This document shows, one piece after another, positions 56,965-64,000 of a stretch of 64,000 nucleotides of DNA (within the stretch, counting starts at the first letter, position 1; every line of letters starts with the position of its first letter). The DNA is from Acetobacteraceae bacterium. Its GTDB lineage: Bacteria; Pseudomonadota; Alphaproteobacteria; Acetobacterales; Acetobacteraceae. The notes beneath the pieces are model-generated. The model was given only the letters and a program-made list of their open reading frames with translations. It made no database searches and was not told the DNA's origin. The stretch covers positions 22,199 through 86,198 of the forward strand of contig CANJJS010000010.1 of assembly GCA_947474705.1 (NCBI GenBank), read 5' to 3'. A program made the translations under genes and the position numbers.

Positions 56965-58094
56965 CAACGCGCCCGCCAGACCAGGGTCGACGAAACCGCG
57001 TAGTTCCAAACGACCCCGATGATCGCCCCGATGGCCCCCGCGACGGTCCAGGCGGTATTGGTTTCGTAAAGCGTTTTGGCGATGCCGATATTGGCGATCG
57101 CGCCCACGCCGCAGACCGCCAAAAACAGCACCAGCCCACGCCACAATCTGGGCCCCTTCAGACGCTGGTCGGCATAGGTGACGGCATTGTTCAACTGAAA
57201 ATTAAAGATCATCGCGACCACGGTGGCGATCGTCTGCTCGACGCCGAAGTTCAGCCGGGTAAATTTCCATAGCAGGCCCAGCACCGTCAGATGCACCATC
57301 ACCCCGAAAGCGCCGACAATCGCGAAGGACAGGAACCGGAGCGGCAAATACCCCCCAAACGTCTTGTCCAGCAACAATCCCCCAAACTGGATCATCACCT
57401 GCGCGTTCAGCTTACTCTCGCCCGCCTGACGCTCGTGAAACGCGGCGGGGACTTCCTTGACACGCAAGGGGGCCGGCGAACTCAACACCAGATCGAGCAG
57501 AATCTTGAAGCCCTGGCCGGTCAGATGACCCGCGAGATCGTCGAACAAGGTCCGCGGCAGCATGAAAAATCCGCTCATCGGATCGGTCAGCTTCACCGGC
57601 AGCACGCGCTGCGCCAGCCAGATCCCGCCGTCCGAGAGCATATGGCGCCAGCGATTGGCGAGCCCGTCGTTGTTGCCGCCGTCCACGTGCCGGCTGGCCA
57701 CGGCGAGGTCGTACTGGCCCGACGCCAGTTCGTTCAGCATGACCGGCAGCCGGGTCTCGTCATGCTGCAAATCGCCATCGATCACCGCGACATACCGGGC
57801 GGAGGACGACAACGCGCCCTCGATCACCGCCGAAGCGAGACCGCGGCGCCCGACGCGCCGGAGGCAGCGGACCCGGGGATCGAGCGCGGCGATCCGGCGA
57901 ACCTCGGCGGCGGTGCCGTCGGGACTGTTGTCGTCGACGTAGATCGCTTCCCAGTCGATGCCGCGCAACGCCGCGTCCAGCTTCGCGATCATGGGCGCGA
58001 CGTTCGGGCGTTCGTTGTAGCATGGCACGATCACGCTCAACATCGGCGTGGCGCCGGTTTGTTCGGCGAAGCTCAGCGGCTGGCCCTCTTTCAT
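56964..58094 (-). CDS. Glycosyltransferase family 2 with C-terminal GtrA domain (polyprenol-phosphate mannosyltransferase-like)
   Basis: LSVIVPCYNERPNVAPMIAKLDAAL...YVDDNSPDGTAAEV...VIDGDLQHDE...FAIVGAFGVMVHLTVLGLLWKF. Confidence 0.92.
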   Translation of the reverse strand: MKEGQPLSFAEQTGATPMLSVIVPCYNERPNVAPMIAKLDAALRGIDWEAIYVDDNSPDGTAAEVRRIAALDPRVRCLRRVGRRGLASAVIEGALSSSARYVAVIDGDLQHDETRLPVMLNELASGQYDLAVASRHVDGGNNDGLANRWRHMLSDGGIWLAQRVLPVKLTDPMSGFFMLPRTLFDDLAGHLTGQGFKILLDLVLSSPAPLRVKEVPAAFHERQAGESKLNAQVMIQFGGLLLDKTFGGYLPLRFLSFAIVGAFGVMVHLTVLGLLWKFTRLNFGVEQTIATVVAMIFNFQLNNAVTYADQRLKGPRLWRGLVLFLAVCGVGAIANIGIAKTLYETNTAWTVAGAIGAIIGVVWNYAVSSTLVWRAR

Positions 58095-58349
58095 GACGTG
58101 GCGTTCCCATGTTCCGATTCCGGCGGGATGGTGCCATGGAAATGGTGTCTCAATGGTGGCACGGCGATTAAAAATGCACCATTGCCCAGATCGCGCGGGG
58201 CGGGAAAAAAGGCGCCACCTCTCTTGCGCGGCCCGGTGCGCGCCGCGCCGGCCGGAGAGGCATCGACGGGGTCAGTGCCTCGGGTCCGGCCAACATTCCG
58301 GAACCCTGGACGCCGGAATCGCGCCGCCGCGAGTCAGCGCCGGACAGGC

Positions 58350-58832
58350 TTAGAACGGAACGCCCGCGAGGCTGCGGCTGGTGCGAATGGTCTGTAACGT
58401 CTGCACCCGGCCGACCGTGGGCAAACCGGTCAGTTTCTGCGTCAACTGGTTCTCGTGCGCGGTGTCGCGGGCGACGAGGCGCAGCAGGAAATCGCCGCCG
58501 CCACGGATCATGTGGCACTCGCGCACTTCGGGCCACTGCGCGACCTGCTGTTCGAAGGCCGCCAGGACGGCTTCCTTTTGGCTGTCCAGCCCGACGATGG
58601 CGAAGACGGTGATCTCCCAGCCCAGCTTCTGCGGATCGGTGTCGGCGTGGTATCCGCGGATGACACCGGCTTCCTCCAACGCGCGCACCCGGCGCAGGCA
58701 CGGCGGCGCGGACACGCCGGCGACCCGCGACAGCGCGATGTTCGTGATGCGTCCGTTCTCCTGCAAAGCCGCCAGTATACGCCTGTCGATGGCATCGAGG
58801 TGCGCCGGTGTTTCTGTTGTCGGTGTTTTCAT
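58350..58832 (-). CDS. Lrp/AsnC family transcriptional regulator
   Basis: LDAIDRRILAALQENGRITNIALSRVAGVSAPPCLRRVRALEEAGVIRGYHADTDPQKLG. Confidence 0.95.
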   Translation of the reverse strand: MKTPTTETPAHLDAIDRRILAALQENGRITNIALSRVAGVSAPPCLRRVRALEEAGVIRGYHADTDPQKLGWEITVFAIVGLDSQKEAVLAAFEQQVAQWPEVRECHMIRGGGDFLLRLVARDTAHENQLTQKLTGLPTVGRVQTLQTIRTSRSLAGVPF

Positions 58833-58903
58833 CTATCTGGCTACCAAGGGTCTGGCGGAGGTACGAGTATATTGCGCCGCGCGCCACGGACAAGGGGGGG
58901 CAT

Positions 58904-59211
58904 CCTTCTGGCATCCGGGCGAGGATGGAAAGACCTGGGGCTCCGCCCCAGACCCCGCGGGGGCTTTGCCCCTCGACCCCACCAGGGCGGGGGCCCCCCG
59001 CCTTCGCAGGGGCAAGCCTGGACCCATTTCATTGGGATGTTTCAGGAAGGGGGGCCATCCGAGGCGGTTCGACGGCCACGATAGGCCCCCCTCCCTGAAA
59101 CATCCCAAAGAGTCGGCATCCAAGGCCCTGCCTTGGTGGGGGTTGAGGGGGCAACGCCCCCCGCGGGGTTCGGGGCAGCGCCCTGGGACTCTCCTCCCGC
59201 GGATGCGAAGG
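58904..59211. repeat. Nested quasi-palindromic intergenic element, copy D
   Basis: 25-bp inner arms 59032-59056/59084-59108 (TTGGGATGTTTCAGGAAGGGGGGCC, one mismatch), 27-nt loop; outer arms GGGGCTCCGCCCC / GGGGCAGCGCCC, CCTTC..GCATCC / GGATGCGAAGG. Confidence 0.83.
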
Positions 59212-59307
59212 TTGCGCGAAGCGCCGCGCCGCCATAACGTCCGTCCCCGACACGCCGCCCGATCCGCCGGGACGGACCGGCGCACAACATAGAACGAGGA
59301 TGCCCGC

Positions 59308-60609
59308 ATGAGCGACAAACGGACCGTGACCATCACCCTGGACGGGACCAACAAGAAGTCCGTCATCCCCCTGATGTCTGGCACGGCGGGCGCCGACGTG
59401 TTCGACATCCGCAAGGTCTATGGCGAACTCGGCCTGTTCACTTTCGACCCAGGCTATGGCGCGACGGCGTCGTGCGAGAGCAAGATCACGTACATCGATG
59501 GCGATGTCGGCGTGCTGGAATATCGCGGCTATCCGATCGAGCAGCTCGCCGAGAAGTCGAACTTTCTGGAAGTTTGCTACCTGCTGCTGAACGGCGATCT
59601 GCCGAACGCGGAACAGGGCAAGGACTTCGAGATGGGTGTCATGCGGCACACGATGCTGCACGAACAGCTCCGCACCTTCTACAACGGTTTCCGCCGCGAC
59701 GCGCATCCGATGGCCGTCATGTGCGGCGTGGTTGGCGCGCTCTCCGCCTTCTATCACGACAGCCTGGACATTCACGACGCCGAAAGCCGCCGCATCTCCG
59801 CGTTCCGGCTGATCGCGAAAGTCCCGACCATCGCCGCATGGGCGTATAAATACTCGGTCGGCCAGCCCTTCGTTTATCCGCGCAACGACCTGACCTACGC
59901 GGAAAATTTCCTGCACATGTTCCATGCCGTTCCGGCGGAAGAATATAAAATCAATCCGGTGCTGTCGAAGGCGATGGACCTCATTATGATCCTGCACGCG
60001 GATCACGAGCAGAACGCCTCCACTTCCACCGTGCGTCTGGCCGGGTCCACCGGGGCCAATCCCTTCGCCTGCATCGCGGCCGGCATCGCCAGCCTGTGGG
60101 GCCCCGCGCATGGCGGCGCCAACGAAGCCGTGCTGAAAATGCTGACCGACATCGGCCATGTCCGCAACATTCCCGACTTCCTGGAAGACGTGAAGGATCG
60201 CGGCAACCACGCGAAACTCATGGGCTTCGGCCATCGCGTCTATAAGAACTACGACCCCCGCGCGAAGATCATCCAGAAAGCCTGCCACGACGTGCTGCGC
60301 GAACTCGGCATCAAGGGCGACCCGCTGCTGGATCTGGCCATCGAGCTGGAGAAAATCGCGCTCAGCGACAAATACTTCATCGACCGGAAACTGTACCCGA
60401 ACGTCGATTTCTATTCGGGCATCATCCTGAAGGCGATGGGCTTCCCGACCTCCATGTTCACCGCTCTGTTCGCTGTGTCCCGCACCGTCGGCTGGGTCGC
60501 GCAGTGGAAGGAAATGATCGAGGATCCGGATCAGCGCATCGGCCGTCCGCGCCAGATCTACACCGGCCCGGCCACCCGCCCCTACGTCGACACCGACAAA
60601 CGCGGCTGA
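59308..60609 (+). CDS. gltA: Citrate synthase
   Basis: [38 protein letters not shown]...[51 protein letters not shown]...[14 protein letters not shown]. Confidence 0.97.
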   Translation: MSDKRTVTITLDGTNKKSVIPLMSGTAGADVFDIRKVYGELGLFTFDPGYGATASCESKITYIDGDVGVLEYRGYPIEQLAEKSNFLEVCYLLLNGDLPNAEQGKDFEMGVMRHTMLHEQLRTFYNGFRRDAHPMAVMCGVVGALSAFYHDSLDIHDAESRRISAFRLIAKVPTIAAWAYKYSVGQPFVYPRNDLTYAENFLHMFHAVPAEEYKINPVLSKAMDLIMILHADHEQNASTSTVRLAGSTGANPFACIAAGIASLWGPAHGGANEAVLKMLTDIGHVRNIPDFLEDVKDRGNHAKLMGFGHRVYKNYDPRAKIIQKACHDVLRELGIKGDPLLDLAIELEKIALSDKYFIDRKLYPNVDFYSGIILKAMGFPTSMFTALFAVSRTVGWVAQWKEMIEDPDQRIGRPRQIYTGPATRPYVDTDKRG

Positions 60610-60662
60610 AACCAAACGGAGGGGGCGGGCCACCGTCCCCTCCCCGCCTTCTCCTCCTCCCT

Positions 60663-60886
60663 GGGTGTCCCCCCTACGGTGGCCGTACATCCGCGGAATG
60701 AAAATCCGCCGTCTGGCACGCACTCTCCTCGTCATGGCCCGACCTGGTCGGGCCACCGGTAGTGCCAGAAAGGCGGGATTGCGCCGCTCCCGGTCCCCCG
60801 ATCGAGTCGGGGGATGACGAGGAGATGTTGTGCCTGACTTCGAATTTTCATTCCGTGGATGTACGGCCACCGTAGGGTGTCCCCCC
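60663..60886. mobile_element. MITE-like non-autonomous element (200 bp, 60675-60874) with flanking 12-bp direct repeats
   Basis: TIRs TACGGTGGCCGTACATCCGCGGAATGAAAAT (60675-60705) and ATTTTCATTCCGTGGATGTACGGCCACCGTA (60844-60874), one mismatch; GGGTGTCCCCCC at 60663-60674 and 60875-60886. Confidence 0.8.
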
Positions 60887-60902
60887 GGGACAGGCGGAGG
60901 GC

Positions 60903-61466
60903 TTATCGCCGCACCGGCGCCTCCGCGCGTTCGAACATGCCATAGTCCCGTTCGGTCGCCACCAGCCGGACCCGCGCGCCCTCGGGCACACGCCTCGCAT
61001 CGTCCCGCGCCGCCGCCATGTCCCGCCAGGACAGGGCGAGCAAAAACGAGCCCGGCGTCAGCAACGCCTCGTACATATCCCAGTCCTCCAGCCCCGGGGC
61101 GCCTTCGATCCCGCGCGACACCTCCGCCGGGTCCATTCCCGCGGCCGGTTCGATCAACGAGATCGCCCCCCGCGCGCCGGTCCCGCCGGTCTGTCCCACC
61201 CGCAGCCGGTAGTGCCGAAAAATCTCCGTCCGGCCGAGATCCTGTGCCTGGCGGTGGCCCGGGTGCGCCCGCCACCGCGCCAACGCCGCCTCATCCGCCC
61301 ATACCGACAGCGACAAGACCCAGCCGGCCCGGCGCAGCGAACGATACCGGATATTTTCGACAAACCCCTCGATCCCCAGCAACTCCGGCCGCAACGCCCC
61401 CGCGAGGCCCAGATAATCCTCCCAACGCTCGGGCTTCGGCTCAACCTCGAACACAACGGCATACAT
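60903..61466 (-). CDS. Antibiotic biosynthesis monooxygenase (ABM)-like domain protein
   Basis: MYAVVFEVEPKPERWEDYLGLAGALRPELLGIEGFVENIRYRSLRRAGWVLSLSVWADEAALARWRAHPGHRQAQ. Confidence 0.8.
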   Translation of the reverse strand: MYAVVFEVEPKPERWEDYLGLAGALRPELLGIEGFVENIRYRSLRRAGWVLSLSVWADEAALARWRAHPGHRQAQDLGRTEIFRHYRLRVGQTGGTGARGAISLIEPAAGMDPAEVSRGIEGAPGLEDWDMYEALLTPGSFLLALSWRDMAAARDDARRVPEGARVRLVATERDYGMFERAEAPVRR

Positions 61467-61591
61467 CGCGAATTCCTCTCCCGGCTTCCCTTGGCGCGGC
61501 GGTTCCTTCCCCCCATACACCTCCGCCACCCAACCGCGTAGGATCGCCGCGCCGGCCCGCCTCCCCCGTCCGCGCCGCAAAGGAGCCCTCC

Positions 61592-62374
61592 ATGTCCACT
61601 GCCCCACGCCGCGCCGCGTTTGCCCTGCTCGCTTTCCTCGCGACTCCGCTCTCGGCCGTCCCCCTCGCAACCGCCATCGCGGGCGAGGTCGTGGTGCTGA
61701 CCGCCGGCGCCTATAAACCCATCCTCCTCGACGTGACCGGCGAGTACGAAACCGCCAGCCGCGAAACGCTTGGCATTTCGAACGACACCGCCGGCGGCGT
61801 CTCCGCCCGCATTGGCCGCGGCGAGGAAGTCGACCTCGTCGTCCTGCCCATGGCCGGGCTCGCGGCGCTGGAGGCACAAGGGAAAATCGCGCCCGGCACA
61901 GCCGTGCCGCTGGCCAAATCCGGCATCGGCGTCGTCGTCAAGGAAGGCGCCCCGAAACCCGACATTTCCACCGCCGATGCCTTCAAAAAAGTCATGCTGG
62001 CGACACCGTCTTTCGCCATGATCGACCCGGCGGCGGGCGGATCCTCCGGCATCTACCTCGCCAAACTGTTCGAAACGATGGGCATCGCCGAGCAACTGAA
62101 ACGCAAAACCGTCCTCGTGCCCGGCGGCCTGACCGCATCTCGTGTCGACAACGGAGAGGCCGCGATGGCGCTGCAACAAATCAGCGAACTGCGCGCCGTC
62201 CGCGGGGTGCAGTTCGTCGGCCCCTTGCCCGCGGAAATCCAGAATTACACGATTTACGGCGGCGCCATCCCCGCCAAGGCCCGCCGCCCAGAGGCCGGGA
62301 AGGCGCTGTTGCTGTTTCTTCAATCCGATGCCGGACAACGCGCTTTGGCCGCGCGGGGGCTGGAAAAACCCTGA
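61592..62374 (+). CDS. ModA-like extracellular substrate-binding protein
   Basis: Signal peptide; VVVLTAGAYKPILLDVTGEYE...GEEVDLVVLPMAGLAALEAQGKI...LAKSGIGVVVKEGAPKPDISTADAFKKVMLATPS. Confidence 0.85.
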   Translation: MSTAPRRAAFALLAFLATPLSAVPLATAIAGEVVVLTAGAYKPILLDVTGEYETASRETLGISNDTAGGVSARIGRGEEVDLVVLPMAGLAALEAQGKIAPGTAVPLAKSGIGVVVKEGAPKPDISTADAFKKVMLATPSFAMIDPAAGGSSGIYLAKLFETMGIAEQLKRKTVLVPGGLTASRVDNGEAAMALQQISELRAVRGVQFVGPLPAEIQNYTIYGGAIPAKARRPEAGKALLLFLQSDAGQRALAARGLEKP

Positions 62375-62392
62375 CCGGCCATCGCTCGCGCG

Positions 62393-63640
62393 TTACTCGG
62401 GTTCGGATTTGACTTCCGGGACTTTCCACCACACCCACAGGAAATTCAGCGCCAGCAACGCGCCGGTGACCGCGAACACCCAGTTGATCCCAACGCTGGC
62501 GGCGATCGCGCCGCCCGCCAGCGGCCCCATCGTGTTCCCCACGAAATAGGCCGACGAGATCACGCCATAGGCCATCCCGCGTTGCGCCGGATCGGTCAGC
62601 CGCCCCACCATCGCGTTCGACACCGGCAGCACCGCGCCCACGAACAGGCCCAAACCGAAACGCTCCGCCACGAAAGCCGGATATCCCAGCGGCAGCGCCA
62701 TCGGGATCGTGAACGCCGCCGCGCCGGCCAGACAAATCAGCAGCATCCGGCGGTAGCCGATCCGGTCGCTCCGCCGCCCAAGAAACGGCACCGCCAACAC
62801 GCCGGCGAGGCCCGTCGCGGAGAACGCCAACCCGCCGAGTGTCGCGAGATCCGGCCGTGTCCCCAGCATCTCCCGCACATACAACGTGATCACCGGGCCC
62901 ACCGCCTGTGTCGAGAACTGGCCCATCATCATCACGAAAATCACCGCCATCAGCCCGCCGGACGCCATGACCACCCGAAACCCCGCGACCAGCGAGGGCC
63001 GGGGCTTGCTCGCATCGGGCGGCGTGAAGCGTTCGGGGACCAGAAGCAGCGTCGCCACGAAGGCGGAAAAACACATGATGCCCGCGCAATAGAAGGGCAG
63101 CCGGAAACTGCCGGTCAAATCGGCGATCCCGCCGCCGATCAACGGGCCGGCCAGCGAGCCCACGAGCTGGCCCGTGCTCATCAGACCCAGCGAATACCCC
63201 ATGCGCTTTTCCGGGACCGACGAGGCGACCATGACGACCGAGGCCGAACTGAACCCGGCCAGCGCCCCCATCCCCGCGCGCAACGCCAGCATTTGCCAGG
63301 GGCCTTGCGCGAAACCCATCAGAAACGTGAAGATCGCGATCCCCAGCGTGGACCGCAGCACCATCAGCTTGCGTCCGTACCGGTCCGCCAGCCCGCCCCA
63401 GATCGGCGCGGTGAAAATCGCCACGCACGACGTCGAGGCCGCCAGCACGCCCGCCCACATATTGACGGCCGCGGGCGACTCGACGCCCAGATGCGGCAGG
63501 AACAACGGCATCAATGGCGCGACGATGCTGAACGCGACGCTCATGATGAACTGAACCCCAACCATGCTCCAAAGGGCCAGGCGCCAGCGGGGTGGTTCGT
63601 CCTCGTCCCCGGAAGGACGCGTCGTCGCGATGTCGGTCAT
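62393..63640 (-). CDS. MFS transporter
   Basis: FIMSVAFSIVAPLMPLFLPHLGV...IFTAPIWGGLADRYGRKLMVLRSTLGIAIFTFLMG; about 12 TM. Confidence 0.92.
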   Translation of the reverse strand: MTDIATTRPSGDEDEPPRWRLALWSMVGVQFIMSVAFSIVAPLMPLFLPHLGVESPAAVNMWAGVLAASTSCVAIFTAPIWGGLADRYGRKLMVLRSTLGIAIFTFLMGFAQGPWQMLALRAGMGALAGFSSASVVMVASSVPEKRMGYSLGLMSTGQLVGSLAGPLIGGGIADLTGSFRLPFYCAGIMCFSAFVATLLLVPERFTPPDASKPRPSLVAGFRVVMASGGLMAVIFVMMMGQFSTQAVGPVITLYVREMLGTRPDLATLGGLAFSATGLAGVLAVPFLGRRSDRIGYRRMLLICLAGAAAFTIPMALPLGYPAFVAERFGLGLFVGAVLPVSNAMVGRLTDPAQRGMAYGVISSAYFVGNTMGPLAGGAIAASVGINWVFAVTGALLALNFLWVWWKVPEVKSEPE

Positions 63641-63857
63641 CCGCCGCAGCATTCGCGATGCGCCGCGCGGAGTCAAAACCGGGGCGTCGGAATGCAGCGG
63701 TTCTAAATACGAACACCTCGCAACAGAGCGCCGATTGCCCTCTTCGCCGATTTTGACCGAACCCATTATGCAACAGTTTGAGGCTTTTTCAGGCCACCCA
63801 CCATCAATGCGGCGATTTTGCCTGGCGATCCGGCTCGACCTTCGATTCGATCGTCCC

Positions 63858-64000
63858 GTGAGCGCCCTGGCGTCCCTCATCGCGAAGCTGAAAACCACCT
63901 GCGCCGGTCTGCCCGACCGGCGCGAAGGATCGGCCCCCGCGACCTACGCCATGGACGACATCGGTCTGTCGGCGTTTTCCCTGTTCTTCATGGGTAGCCC
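63858..64000 (+). CDS. ISNCY-like transposase N-terminus, truncated by window end
   Basis: VSALASLIAKLKTTCAGLPDRREGSAPATYAMDDIGLSAFSLFFMGSP resembles transposase N-termini (LPDxRxG...YxMxDxGLSAFSxFFMxSPSF). Confidence 0.6.
   Translation, partial: MSALASLIAKLKTTCAGLPDRREGSAPATYAMDDIGLSAFSLFFMGS

Noticed and set aside
1-64000. tRNA/rRNA genes or CRISPR arrays
   Set aside because: None recognised by eye; a tRNAscan-SE/Infernal run would be decisive but could not be performed.

Overview
GC-rich alphaproteobacterial chromosome segment, probably Rhodospirillales/Acetobacteraceae-like by gene content (inference, no search run). It is densely packed with metabolic and transport genes. Housekeeping genes: tmk, dacA-type DD-carboxypeptidase, mltB-type transglycosylase, trpGDC-moaC, lolA, rpiA, hpf, rpoN, gltA. 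Transport and catabolism: TauD-type dioxygenases, a Rieske dioxygenase, class II aldolases, LLM flavin oxidoreductases, and peptide, iron-type, Pot-type and GldAFG-type ABC systems. No rRNA, tRNA, prophage or CRISPR array was recognised. A transposase-like CDS starts at the right edge. Most notable non-coding structure: (i) four intergenic nested quasi-palindromes of about 270-345 bp (26505-26775, 32334-32678, 40004-40295, 58904-59211), whose arm sequences differ between copies while intra-copy pairing is kept; (ii) a 200-bp MITE-like element at 60675-60874 with 31-bp terminal inverted repeats and exact 12-bp flanking direct repeats. Most notable coding context: a RutA-like flavin monooxygenase inside a Pot-type ABC transporter operon (45251-50418), divergent from a second LLM oxidoreductase/hydrolase/GFA cluster, with a palindromic site between them.
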